Origin: Pirellulales bacterium
Lineage (GTDB): Bacteria > Planctomycetota > Planctomycetia > Pirellulales > JAEUIK01
Reading direction: 5' to 3'
Assembly: GCA_019694455.1 (NCBI GenBank)
Contig: JAIBBY010000051.1
Location: 1 to 34,201, forward strand
Length of the DNA: 34,201 nucleotides
Shown here: in pieces, positions 15,101-22,367 of the stretch
Layout: the number at the start of each line of letters is the position of its first letter
How positions within the stretch are numbered: the stretch's first letter is position 1
The notes under the pieces: model-generated
The model's input: only the letters and a program-made list of their open reading frames with translations
What the model was told of the DNA's origin: nothing
The model's database searches: none
Position numbers and translations under genes: made by a program

Positions 15101-16680
15101 CCGGGCTAGCGGATTGGGGACGAAAGGAACCCGACAAGCTGGCGTTTGAGCAGATCGGCGGGTTCATCGAGCACATCAAGCATCACGGCACCGGACATGG
15201 CGCGCATCCGGGGGAAGTGGCCGCGGTCGAGAACAACCTGGCGATCGAATTGCCTCAGCCGTTGGCGGAGCAATCGCACGCGCTATCGGAGTTTGACCCG
15301 GACGGCTTCTTCACACGCGCGCTCGAACATCACCAGCGTGACGGCTTTTTGTGGCAGAAACTGCGTGCGCCCCGCAGCTACGACTACATGAAGACGGAGA
15401 TGAAGGACTACAACGATCGTCTCCGCATGCCAAAGTTCAACTTCACGCCGCAGCAGATCGAAGCGGTCATGACGTTCGTGCTTGGCTTGTTGTCGGAGCC
15501 GCCGGCGGCGCAATACGTGTATCACCCCGAACCACGGCGCGCGGCGATCATTGAAGGGCAGAAGCTATTGGAGAAGTACAACTGTGGCGGTTGTCATCCG
15601 CTGCAGATGGCTGGCTGGAAATTCCAGTTCAATCCGGAGGAGTTCCCGGCGGCGGCGGAGTTCCACGATTACGACTTCTTGAAGCCATATTTCACGGAAG
15701 AGCAACTTGCGGCATCGAAGCAGACCGATCGCCGCGGCATGGGACAGGCGACAGTGCATGGCACGCCCGTGGTTGATGGCGATGGCAATCTGATTCAGGA
15801 CGAGGATGAGAATGGCAATCCGCTGTTCTACTTCACACTCAGCAACAGCCAGCCGATCAACGGCGAAAGCTATTTGAGCGGCTCGCAAGTTTCTGTGTCG
15901 CAGTCGAATTTGATTCAGACTCGTCCGCCAGTGGGGGGGTACTTGGCGCGGTTGATTTATCCGACCGTGCTGGCGAACGAGCGCGAGCAAAACCCCAACG
16001 CCAAGGAGAGCGACGCCTGGGGCTGGGTGCCGCCGCCATTGATTGGCGAAGGGCGCAAAGTGCAGTCGGCGTGGCTGCACGACTTCTTGCTCGATCCGTA
16101 TCTCATTCGTCCGGCGGCCGTGCTGCGCATGCCGCGGTTCAACATGTCGTCGCAAGAGGCGAGCAAGTTGGTAGACTACTTTGCGGCGGTCGACGAAGTG
16201 CAATACCCGTACGAGTACGACCCGCGCACGAGGACGGATTATCTGGCCGAGCGCGAAGCGCAGCATCCCAATCGGCTGGATGAAGCGATGAAGATCGTGA
16301 CCAACGGCACGTACTGCATCAAGTGCCACTACGTGGGAGACTTTGTGCCCGAGGGAAGCGTGGCCGCGCATGCTCCGCAATTGGATCGGGTTCACAAGCG
16401 ATTGCGGCCAGACTACCTGCGTGATTGGATCGCCAATCCACAGCGAATTTTGTCCTACACAGCGATGCCGGTGAATTTTCCGCCGGATAAGCCCGCGAGC
16501 CAGGAACTATTCCATGGCACGAGTGAAGAACAGTTGACGGCAATTGTTGATTTGCTGCTCAATTACGACACTTTTATGAAGAACCGTCAGTCGATACGCC
16601 CCTTGATCCAAGCGGCGCCGGCTGAACAACCGCAGGCTGGCGAAACGGAAGCGCCGGCCGAGCCCATCGGCGGACAGTAG
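12139..16680 (+). CDS. Giant multiheme cytochrome c (eight CxxCH) with coiled coil and PDZ domain
   Basis: 1513 residues. Layout: an N-terminal membrane anchor (about 13-35, HVFFGVASVAMLITTIWML); a long Glu/Lys/Gln-rich coiled-coil region (about 38-280); then eight CxxCH heme sites at about 306 (CTTCH), 492 (CTSCH), 547 (CLKCH), 583 (CFGCH), 804 (CLACH), 971 (CFGCH), 1149 (CGGCH) and 1393 (CIKCH). A PDZ-like segment (LPPGLRAGDVIVRVNDVSID, about 416-465) lies between hemes 1 and 2. Several blocks resemble cytochrome c domains ending in a Met-bearing MPRF or AMPN motif. The C-terminus is Pro/Glu/Ala-rich. It occupies the cytochrome c1 position of the operon and should be periplasmic. I infer it carries electrons from the Rieske centre onward. 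A strong ribosome site 7 bases before the ATG fixes the start. Confidence 0.93.
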   Translation: MPATEQTWRNLGWMHVFFGVASVAMLITTIWMLAADHRAEWKEYQREFRQVQVLASDARETEVNTSAWEAKKAELTKAVDQTEQQIPSRVLVDHFRETINSRVVADPRGADEGYATAIKSQFEALEKASQEKDNTAGVVAARAKLLEQMQAAIKLAKNWSVVITGKVKFARADLDVAKSGYDLAIRDNLEQAELDRRMEAVESVQNMVESLTRDMQSANTYRQELDRTFAEITREQTVARKALDDHVLKLTQLKKAGEEQRIGWVENLLTLPIIDAFGRPLKVDQIWLPKLTINNNFRDVARFDRCTTCHQGINLTAPGSAVDPAYPHQRELTFSMETPAEKPVDAEGKPVAQTLDGMYGITLADKGLLPTDVRIAAVTPSTPAVSAAQMRKGEAPPIVADNPVGTFSAGTAEATVHQLPPGLRAGDVIVRVNDVSIDSAAGARRELLENITWGQPVQVTVRRGAAQPFSSHPRLDLFLGSTSPHDMQKFGCTSCHDGQGSATSFQWASHMPNDEREREEWVRKYGWEHNHHWIFPMFPTRFAESTCLKCHHEVVDLLPSERFPDPPAPKLMEGYNLVREYGCFGCHDINGFDGPARRIGPDLRAEPNFVAAAQQLLTDPGLTEDERALATSVVHDPANIADRTRLAQIVKGSKAPGADGEPAEPRLSADSYKLAELIGAEDETPGQFRKVGPSLRYLKSKVDFAFAYDWIRNPKHFRPSTKMPRFFGLYNHLQPKDELVDGKQMKVASAGLKQSHRFEPVEVRAIAHYLMKHSQPFETIAAAKEVTTEPSAERGKKLFETRGCLACHQHPAFPDAKADHGPNLARMGDKLTSEESRQWLYTWLREPTLYHARTAMPNLFLTPIKETKEGETTVSDPAADIAAFLVTDEEGAEKWQPAPEEPLVEEDLNDLVLSHLIKVFTEVQAKEYVKSGIPEDLAGEIQGDEVALVGPMSTEKKLEYIGRRAISKYGCFGCHDIPGYETAKPIGTGLADWGRKEPDKLAFEQIGGFIEHIKHHGTGHGAHPGEVAAVENNLAIELPQPLAEQSHALSEFDPDGFFTRALEHHQRDGFLWQKLRAPRSYDYMKTEMKDYNDRLRMPKFNFTPQQIEAVMTFVLGLLSEPPAAQYVYHPEPRRAAIIEGQKLLEKYNCGGCHPLQMAGWKFQFNPEEFPAAAEFHDYDFLKPYFTEEQLAASKQTDRRGMGQATVHGTPVVDGDGNLIQDEDENGNPLFYFTLSNSQPINGESYLSGSQVSVSQSNLIQTRPPVGGYLARLIYPTVLANEREQNPNAKESDAWGWVPPPLIGEGRKVQSAWLHDFLLDPYLIRPAAVLRMPRFNMSSQEASKLVDYFAAVDEVQYPYEYDPRTRTDYLAEREAQHPNRLDEAMKIVTNGTYCIKCHYVGDFVPEGSVAAHAPQLDRVHKRLRPDYLRDWIANPQRILSYTAMPVNFPPDKPASQELFHGTSEEQLTAIVDLLLNYDTFMKNRQSIRPLIQAAPAEQPQAGETEAPAEPIGGQ

Positions 16681-16755
16681 TCCCCGTTCGGGCTGGGAAT
16701 GGAATCTGAAGTGGCACGTTTCGTTGGCATTGCTCCCTACCAGGAGGACCGCATC

Positions 16756-17511
16756 ATGCTTCGCACACGAACTTGCATACTGTTAGTCGCCGCCACTATG
16801 GCGTCGCTGCAAACGGCGCACGCACAGCAGTGGGGGAACCTCAAAGGCAAATTTGTCTTTGACGGCAAGGCGCCCGAGGCCAAGCCGCTGAACATCAACA
16901 AGGATTTGGAGTGCTGCAAAGGCAAGCATTTGGACGAGGGATTGGTGGTTGGCGCCGATGGGGGTGTGGCGAACATCGTGGTCTACCTGCGCACGGCCAA
17001 GCCGAAGGTGCATCCCGACTACGCCAACGCCGGCAAGGAGCCCGCCGTGCTAGACAACAAGACCTGCAAGTTCGAGCCGCATGTATTGGGCATGCTCACC
17101 GCGCAAGAATTGGAAGTGAAAAATTCCGATCAATGCGCGCACAACACCAACATCAGTCCGCTGGGAGGCGGCGGCATCAATCCATTGATTCCGGCCAGCG
17201 GCAACGTAAAGCACAAGTTCACGCGTCAGCAGAACTTGCCGATTCCGGTGAGCTGCAACATCCATCCCTGGATGACGGCCTATGTTCTGCCGCGCGACAA
17301 TCCGTATTTTGCCATCACCGGCGAAGACGGAAGCTTTGAAATCAAGAACCTGCCGGCCGGAGCCGAACTGGAGTTCACCGCTTGGCAGGAGAAGGCGGGC
17401 TATCTGGACACGCCGACGTCGCCGAAGGGCAAGTTCAAGAAGAAGATCGCCGCCGGCGACAACGACCTGGGCACTATCAAGTTGAAGGCCTCGGTGTTCA
17501 AGCTGAAGTAG
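16756..17511 (+). CDS. Periplasmic cupredoxin-like protein (amicyanin-type site) with CarboxypepD_reg-like tail
   Basis: 251 residues. The frame opens at 16699, but AGGAGG at 16741-16746 and a Sec signal peptide (LLVAATMASLQTAHA, cleaved near residue 23) fix the ATG at 16756. Candidate type 1 copper ligands are H129 (in DQCAHNTN), C167, H170 and M173 in CNIHPWM. The C-x2-H-x2-M spacing is that of amicyanin (CTPHPFM). A second conserved CysxxxxHis element, TCKFEPHVL, lies upstream. From about 185 the chain looks like a carboxypeptidase-regulatory beta-sandwich (AITGEDGSFEIKNLPAGAEL). I infer a soluble electron carrier, or a copper-binding subunit, between the bc core and the oxidase. The next-but-one partner is a clear paralogue. 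Confidence 0.78.
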   Translation: MLRTRTCILLVAATMASLQTAHAQQWGNLKGKFVFDGKAPEAKPLNINKDLECCKGKHLDEGLVVGADGGVANIVVYLRTAKPKVHPDYANAGKEPAVLDNKTCKFEPHVLGMLTAQELEVKNSDQCAHNTNISPLGGGGINPLIPASGNVKHKFTRQQNLPIPVSCNIHPWMTAYVLPRDNPYFAITGEDGSFEIKNLPAGAELEFTAWQEKAGYLDTPTSPKGKFKKKIAAGDNDLGTIKLKASVFKLK

Positions 17512-17535
17512 TTTCCAATTTCTCAATCACGCGAG

Positions 17536-17560
17536 CCCTCCGGCCACTCAGGCCGGAGGG
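17536..17560 (+). promoter_or_regulatory. Perfect 10-bp hairpin between the two cupredoxin paralogues
   Basis: CCCTCCGGCC (17536-17545) and GGCCGGAGGG (17551-17560) pair perfectly around the loop ACTCA. An outer GCGAG/CTCGC pairing extends it across an internal loop. No T-run follows, and the downstream ATG is 15 bases away, so the GGAGG in the stem is the only ribosome-site-like sequence for the next gene. It may act as an RNA stabiliser or translation control, or as a weak terminator. Confidence 0.55.
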
Positions 17561-17575
17561 CGAAAGCGACTCGCA

Positions 17576-18466
17576 ATGAAGATTTCAAAAGCAGCACTGT
17601 TGATTTTAAGCGCGATGCCAGCCGCACTTTTGTTGGCTGGCTGCAGCGACAGCGATTCCCCCTTTCCGGCGCCACAAGCGGATGTCGTGGCCAAGTTGCG
17701 CGAAGGGGGCGCGACCGAGGGAGAAGCCACAGAGACTGAAGCGGCCCCCACCGGCACCGGCTGGGCCACCATCACGGGCACATTCACATTGGATGGCGAC
17801 CCACCTGCTCCCAAATTATTGGCGACCGGCGGCAAAGACGCTCCCACCTGTCGCCCTGAGGGCATCCCAGACGATTCATTTCTGGTCGACAAGACGACCA
17901 AAGGCATCGCCAACGTGTTGATTTTTGCCCGCAAGGTTTCGCGGGTCAATGAATCGTACGCGGCCAACGAATCGGCGCCGGCGACGTTCGACCAGAAGAA
18001 CTGCATGTTCGTTTCGCACGTCAAGCCGGTGCTGGTGAGTCAGCCGGTGGTGCTGACCAACAGCGACGCGGTGGCCCACAACACGGCGATGAGCCCTCCG
18101 GCGGATAAGGCCGCGAATCCGCTTTTGCCGTCGGGCAAGACCGAGGAATACAAGTTCAGCCGGCCGCAGAACACTCCGGTGCCGGTGTCTTGCAGCATCC
18201 ATCCGTGGATGAAGGCGTATATCATTCCGCGCGATAATCCGTACTTCGCGGTGACCGGTCCGGAAGGAAAGTTTGAAATCCAGAATGTGCCGGCCGGGGA
18301 GGAAGTGGAGTTTCAGCTTTGGCAGGAAGTGGCCGGCGGTCCGCAAGGGGCACTGGTGATACCCGGCGTGACCGACAGTAAAGGTCGGCTGGTGAAAACA
18401 CTGACCGACGGCGAGACGCTCGATCTAGGCACGGTGGCGATTCCCGCCGCGGCCTTCAAGCTTTAA
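17576..18466 (+). CDS. Cupredoxin-like lipoprotein, paralogue of the preceding gene
   Basis: 296 residues. The signal peptide ends in a lipobox (LLLAGC, C23), so it is a lipoprotein. A Glu/Ala/Thr-rich linker (about 24-60) follows. The body matches the upstream gene: NCMFVSHVKPV; H168 in AVAHNTAMSP; C206, H209 and M212 in CSIHPWMKAY; then PRDNPYFAVTGPEGKFEIQNVPAG. The amicyanin-like C-x2-H-x2-M copper site is fully kept. The tandem pair, one soluble and one lipid-anchored, points to a duplication followed by different localisation. I infer a membrane-bound copper electron carrier. Copper loading and redox activity are not shown by sequence. Confidence 0.78.
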   Translation: MKISKAALLILSAMPAALLLAGCSDSDSPFPAPQADVVAKLREGGATEGEATETEAAPTGTGWATITGTFTLDGDPPAPKLLATGGKDAPTCRPEGIPDDSFLVDKTTKGIANVLIFARKVSRVNESYAANESAPATFDQKNCMFVSHVKPVLVSQPVVLTNSDAVAHNTAMSPPADKAANPLLPSGKTEEYKFSRPQNTPVPVSCSIHPWMKAYIIPRDNPYFAVTGPEGKFEIQNVPAGEEVEFQLWQEVAGGPQGALVIPGVTDSKGRLVKTLTDGETLDLGTVAIPAAAFKL

Positions 18467-18512
18467 TGCCGGGCCACAGCTTGGCGAAATGACTCGGGAT
18501 TTTGTGATCGAC

Positions 18513-19700
18513 ATGAAAAACGCTTGGACGACTTCGCGAGTTTGGTTGCTGTTGTTGACGTGCTGCGCGCCGCTGACAGTGGGCTGCGCTGAGAGCAATC
18601 ATCCCGAGTTTTTGCTCAACATGGAGGGGCGAACTCGGCCGGCGACGCTCGACGCGGAGCAATACAAGGCGGAGATGACGCGCGAGCAGACGGTGGTGGA
18701 TTTGCTGACCGCCGCGTTTGGCACGCCCGACGACCCGTACGTATTGCCCGAGTCGGGGTTGGATTTGAACAAGATTCGCCGCGCAGCGGGACCGGCCTAC
18801 AGCGACCAAAAGGGATACCAATTCGGCCTGTTTCGTAAGCACTGCGTGCATTGCCATGGGATCACTGGAGACGGCGCGGGACCGACCGCCGCGTTTCTCA
18901 ATCCCTATCCACGCGATTTTCGCCTGGGGGTGTTCAAGTTCACCTCGACGGCGGCCGGCATGAAACCGACGCACGCCGATCTCAAGCGCACCTTGGTCGA
19001 CGGCTTAATGGGCACAGCCATGCCATCGTTCGCGTTGCTGCCCGATCATGAAGTTGAGGCGCTCGTCGAGTATGTCAAGTATTTGGCGATTCGCGGGCAG
19101 TCCGAGACCTTTATCAACCTAGCGATCGAAGATGAGAGCGTGCCAACCGATCGAGCGGGGTTGTCCGAGTTGGTGTCGGGAGTGGCGACCATGTGGACGG
19201 AGGCGGATGGCGCGGTGATTGTTCCCGGCCAGGAGAACCTGCCCCCCTTCAATGCGGCGGATGATAGGGAAGCGTATCTGGCGTCGGTGGAGCGAGGGCG
19301 CCAATTGTTCCGCGACGCCAAGACGGCCAACTGCATCAAGTGCCACGGCCCCAATGGGCTGGGAGATGGGGGGGGCGACGATCTGCACGACGATTGGAAC
19401 AAGATTAAGGCGGATTGGAAAAAGATAAATACTGACGGGCGGATTGAGGACGCATTTGCGTTGCCGATCCAGGAGTTGCGCCCGCGCAACCTGCGATTGG
19501 GCATCTATCGGGGCGGTCAGCGACCGGTCGACATCTACCGTCGCATCCACGCGGGCATCAAGGGAACACCAATGCCGGCCGCCGGCAACGTGCTCAAACC
19601 AGAACAGATTTGGGACGTGGTGAACTACGTGAAGCAATTGCCTTACGAGGAGAAGTCGGATCCGGCGTACGGCGAGGGACACTTGGCAGGACAATTTTGA
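18513..19700 (+). CDS. Diheme cytochrome c lipoprotein
   Basis: 395 residues from the ATG at 18513. An in-frame ATG at 18489 would put two Asp ahead of the signal peptide, so the shorter start is preferred; neither has a clear ribosome site. The signal peptide ends in LTVGC (C25), a lipobox. Two heme sites are C111-x2-C114-H115 (HCVHCHG) and C284-x2-C287-H288 (NCIKCHG). Each is followed by a Met axial-ligand candidate: M160 in GTAMPSF and M373 in GTPMPAAG. Both halves look like mono-heme cytochrome c modules of the CccA or cbb3-subunit-III type. Placed directly before coxB, it is the best candidate for delivering electrons to CuA, the role usually played by a cytochrome domain fused to CoxB in caa3 oxidases. 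Confidence 0.87.
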   Translation: MKNAWTTSRVWLLLLTCCAPLTVGCAESNHPEFLLNMEGRTRPATLDAEQYKAEMTREQTVVDLLTAAFGTPDDPYVLPESGLDLNKIRRAAGPAYSDQKGYQFGLFRKHCVHCHGITGDGAGPTAAFLNPYPRDFRLGVFKFTSTAAGMKPTHADLKRTLVDGLMGTAMPSFALLPDHEVEALVEYVKYLAIRGQSETFINLAIEDESVPTDRAGLSELVSGVATMWTEADGAVIVPGQENLPPFNAADDREAYLASVERGRQLFRDAKTANCIKCHGPNGLGDGGGDDLHDDWNKIKADWKKINTDGRIEDAFALPIQELRPRNLRLGIYRGGQRPVDIYRRIHAGIKGTPMPAAGNVLKPEQIWDVVNYVKQLPYEEKSDPAYGEGHLAGQF

Positions 19701-19754
19701 TCGCAAGTTTTCGAGGCCGGCGAGCAGATCCTCGCGCGGCGACGTGAAGCATTA

Positions 19755-19771
19755 GGCGCGCCCGACGCGCC
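19755..19771 (+). promoter_or_regulatory. Intercistronic hairpin ahead of coxB
   Basis: GGCGCG and CGCGCC pair perfectly around CCCGA. There is no T-run. It is 20 bases upstream of the coxB GTG start and just before the AGGTGA ribosome site. Confidence 0.4.
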
Positions 19772-19790
19772 GCTATGAGACAGGTGAATC

Positions 19791-20540
19791 GTGGGTAAGT
19801 TTTGGACGCTGCTTTTCTTGCTTGTGCCCATCCTGGGCGTGTTGTGCTTTGCGCTCGCGCCGGGAATGAACTATTGGCTGCCCGAGGACATCTCTGAGCA
19901 TGGACATCAGATCGACCATCTATTCATGTTTTGCCTGGTGTTGACGGGGGTTGTCTTCGTCGCAACGGAAGCCGTCTTGTGCTGGTTCATGTGGAAGTAC
20001 GACGCGCAGCACAACAAAGAGGCAGTGAAGTACTCGCACGGCAGTCACAACCTGGAAGTCATCTGGACGATTGTTCCGGCGGCGACGCTGCTGTTCATCG
20101 CCATTTATCAGATGAACGCGTGGGCCGACGTGAAGATTCGCGAACCCGACATGCCGGCGACGGTGGAAGTGACTGGCCGGCAATTCGAGTGGCGGATTCG
20201 CTACCCGGGACCGGATGGACAGATCGGCACGTTGGACGACATTCACACCGTGAACGACCTACACATTCCGGTGAATGAACAAATTCTGCTCAATCTCAAG
20301 TCGATGGACGTGTTGCACGATTTCTTTGTGCCGCACTTGCGCATCAAGCAAGACGCGGTGCCGGGCAACACGATTCCGATGTGGTTCACCGCGCGCAAAA
20401 ACGGCACGTACGACATTGTATGCGCTGAGTTGTGCGGTTGGGGGCATTACAAGATGAAAGGGCGGCTGACCGTGGAGTCGGCCGAAGACTACAAAGCCTG
20501 GCTCGACAAGTTGGCACAGGACCAGAAGGCAACGCAATGA
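19791..20540 (+). CDS. coxB: Cytochrome c oxidase subunit II (CuA subunit)
   Basis: 249 residues from a GTG preceded by AGGTGA. There are three hydrophobic helices (about 3-25, 43-68, 88-107), the first perhaps a signal anchor. The cupredoxin domain follows. CuA ligands are all present: H176 (DVLHDFF), then C211, E213, C215, H219 and M222 in CAELCGWGHYKMKG. The NGTYDIVCAELCG context is typical. There is no C-terminal cytochrome c domain, unlike many caa3 oxidases, so an external donor is needed. Candidates are the lipoprotein cytochrome just upstream and the copper proteins. It overlaps coxA by ATGA. Confidence 0.95.
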   Translation: MGKFWTLLFLLVPILGVLCFALAPGMNYWLPEDISEHGHQIDHLFMFCLVLTGVVFVATEAVLCWFMWKYDAQHNKEAVKYSHGSHNLEVIWTIVPAATLLFIAIYQMNAWADVKIREPDMPATVEVTGRQFEWRIRYPGPDGQIGTLDDIHTVNDLHIPVNEQILLNLKSMDVLHDFFVPHLRIKQDAVPGNTIPMWFTARKNGTYDIVCAELCGWGHYKMKGRLTVESAEDYKAWLDKLAQDQKATQ

Positions 20541-22345
20541 GCACCACGGTCGCCGGATCGCACGCCCACTCGCACGCGCCCAGCCAAGGCATTGGCGCGT
20601 TTTTGCGAACCTACGTCTTTTCGCTCGATCACAAGGTGATCGGGATTCAGTTCTTGTTCTCCACGCTGCTGTGGTTCGTGGTGGGGGGACTGTTGGCGCT
20701 GGCGGTGCGCTGGCAATTGGCGTGGCCGTGGTCGGACATGCCAATTGTGGGGCGGATGCTGTTCTCGGCGCAGGGAGGGCAGATTTCGCCAGAGTTCTAC
20801 ACCATGCTGTTCACCATGCACGCCACGGTGATGATCTTCTTCGTGATCATTCCGATTCTGGCGGGGGCGTTTGGCAACTTCTTGATTCCGCTGATGATCG
20901 GCGCCGATGACATGGCGTTTCCGACCTTGAACATGCTGAGCTACTGGTTCATGTGGCCCGCCTTTGTGGCGATGACCATGAGTTTCTTCGTGGCTGGTGG
21001 CGCGTCGGCAGGTGGTTGGACGAATTATCCGCCCCTATCCACAGTTCAATCGGCGTCGCCGGGCAGCCACACCGGCCAGACACTGTGGTTGATCGGGCTG
21101 ACGTTTGTCGGCGTCTCGTCGATGATGGGCTCGGTCAATTACATGACCACCATCATTCAAATGCGAGCGCCCGGCATGACGATGTTTCGTTTGCCGATGA
21201 CGATCTGGGGAATGTTCATCACAGCGGTGCTGCAAGCCTTTGCGCTGCCGGTGCTCACGGCCGCAGGCTTCATGCAACTCTGCGACCGATTGCTCGGCAC
21301 AGGATTCTTCATCCCGGAAGGGTTGTACGTCAACGGCGCCGAGGCGCAGGCCGGCGGCGGACAACCGCTGCTCTGGCAGCACCTGTTTTGGTTCTATTCT
21401 CATCCGGCGGTGTACATCATGATTTTGCCGGCGATGGGCATCGTCTCAGACATACTCACCGTGTTCTCGCGCAAGCCACTATTCGGCTACAAGCCAATGA
21501 TCTACTCGATCTCGGGCATCGCGGGATTGGGCTTCATTGTCTGGGGGCACCACATGTTCATGTCGGGCATGAACCCGGCCTTGGGCATGACGTTCATGGT
21601 CTCGACGATGATGATCGCCCTGCCCAGCGCGATTAAGACGTTCAATTGGCTAGGCACGATCTGGGGAGGCAAGATCACCTACAACACGCCAATGCTGTTC
21701 GCGCTGTCCTTTGTGTCGATGTTCATCATCGGTGGGCTGTCGGGCATTTTCATGGCGGCCACGCCGGTGGACATCTTCATCCACGACACGTACTTCATCG
21801 TGGGGCACATCCATTACGTGCTGTTTGGCGGCACGGCGTTCGCTGTGTTCGGAGCCATCTACTATTGGTTTCCGAAGATGTTCGGTCGCATGATGAACGA
21901 TAGTTGGGGCAAGGCGCACTTCTTCTTTTCGTTCATCTTTTTCAACGGCACGTTCTTTACGATGCACATCCTCGGGACGGGCGGTTTTCCGCGGCGGTAC
22001 GCGGACCCGTACCACTTCGAGACGTTTAAGCATTTGCAGTCGATGAACCAGTTCATGACGATCTGCGCGCTCGGTATGGGCGCCGCGCAGATCATCTTTG
22101 CCGTGAACTTCTTCTACAGCCTGTTTTTCGGACCTCGCTGCGGACGCAATCCGTGGCGCGCCAACTCGCTGGAATGGTCGGCGCCGAGCCCGCCCGGACA
22201 CGGCAACTTCGACTCGCAGCCGATCGTCTACCGCGGCCCGTATGAATACAACAATCCCGAGGCGGACGACGACTATTATCCGCAAACCACGCCGCCCCCC
22301 GCCACGCACGGCCAGTCACAACCGGCGCCGGCGCTAGCCCACTGA
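20537..22345 (+). CDS. coxA: Cytochrome c oxidase subunit I, A2-type heme-copper oxidase
   Basis: 602 residues. The ATG at 20537 overlaps the coxB stop, and upstream frame extension lies inside coxB. Twelve helices are expected. Ligands: H95 (heme a, MHATVM), H289 with Y293 (CuB and the cross-linked Tyr, YSHPAVY), H338 and H339 (CuB, WGHHMF), H424 (heme a3) and H426 (heme a) in VGHIHYV. K367 marks the K-channel, and GADDMAFP keeps the D-channel entrance Asp. The D-channel Glu of A1 oxidases (HPEVY) is absent, and the YS motif before HPAVY is the signature of A2 oxidases such as Rhodothermus and Thermus caa3. The N-terminus is His-rich (GSHAHSHAP). It reduces O2 to water with proton pumping. 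Confidence 0.97.
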   Translation: MSTTVAGSHAHSHAPSQGIGAFLRTYVFSLDHKVIGIQFLFSTLLWFVVGGLLALAVRWQLAWPWSDMPIVGRMLFSAQGGQISPEFYTMLFTMHATVMIFFVIIPILAGAFGNFLIPLMIGADDMAFPTLNMLSYWFMWPAFVAMTMSFFVAGGASAGGWTNYPPLSTVQSASPGSHTGQTLWLIGLTFVGVSSMMGSVNYMTTIIQMRAPGMTMFRLPMTIWGMFITAVLQAFALPVLTAAGFMQLCDRLLGTGFFIPEGLYVNGAEAQAGGGQPLLWQHLFWFYSHPAVYIMILPAMGIVSDILTVFSRKPLFGYKPMIYSISGIAGLGFIVWGHHMFMSGMNPALGMTFMVSTMMIALPSAIKTFNWLGTIWGGKITYNTPMLFALSFVSMFIIGGLSGIFMAATPVDIFIHDTYFIVGHIHYVLFGGTAFAVFGAIYYWFPKMFGRMMNDSWGKAHFFFSFIFFNGTFFTMHILGTGGFPRRYADPYHFETFKHLQSMNQFMTICALGMGAAQIIFAVNFFYSLFFGPRCGRNPWRANSLEWSAPSPPGHGNFDSQPIVYRGPYEYNNPEADDDYYPQTTPPPATHGQSQPAPALAH

Positions 22346-22367
22346 TACGAGCGCGATTGCAAGCCCT

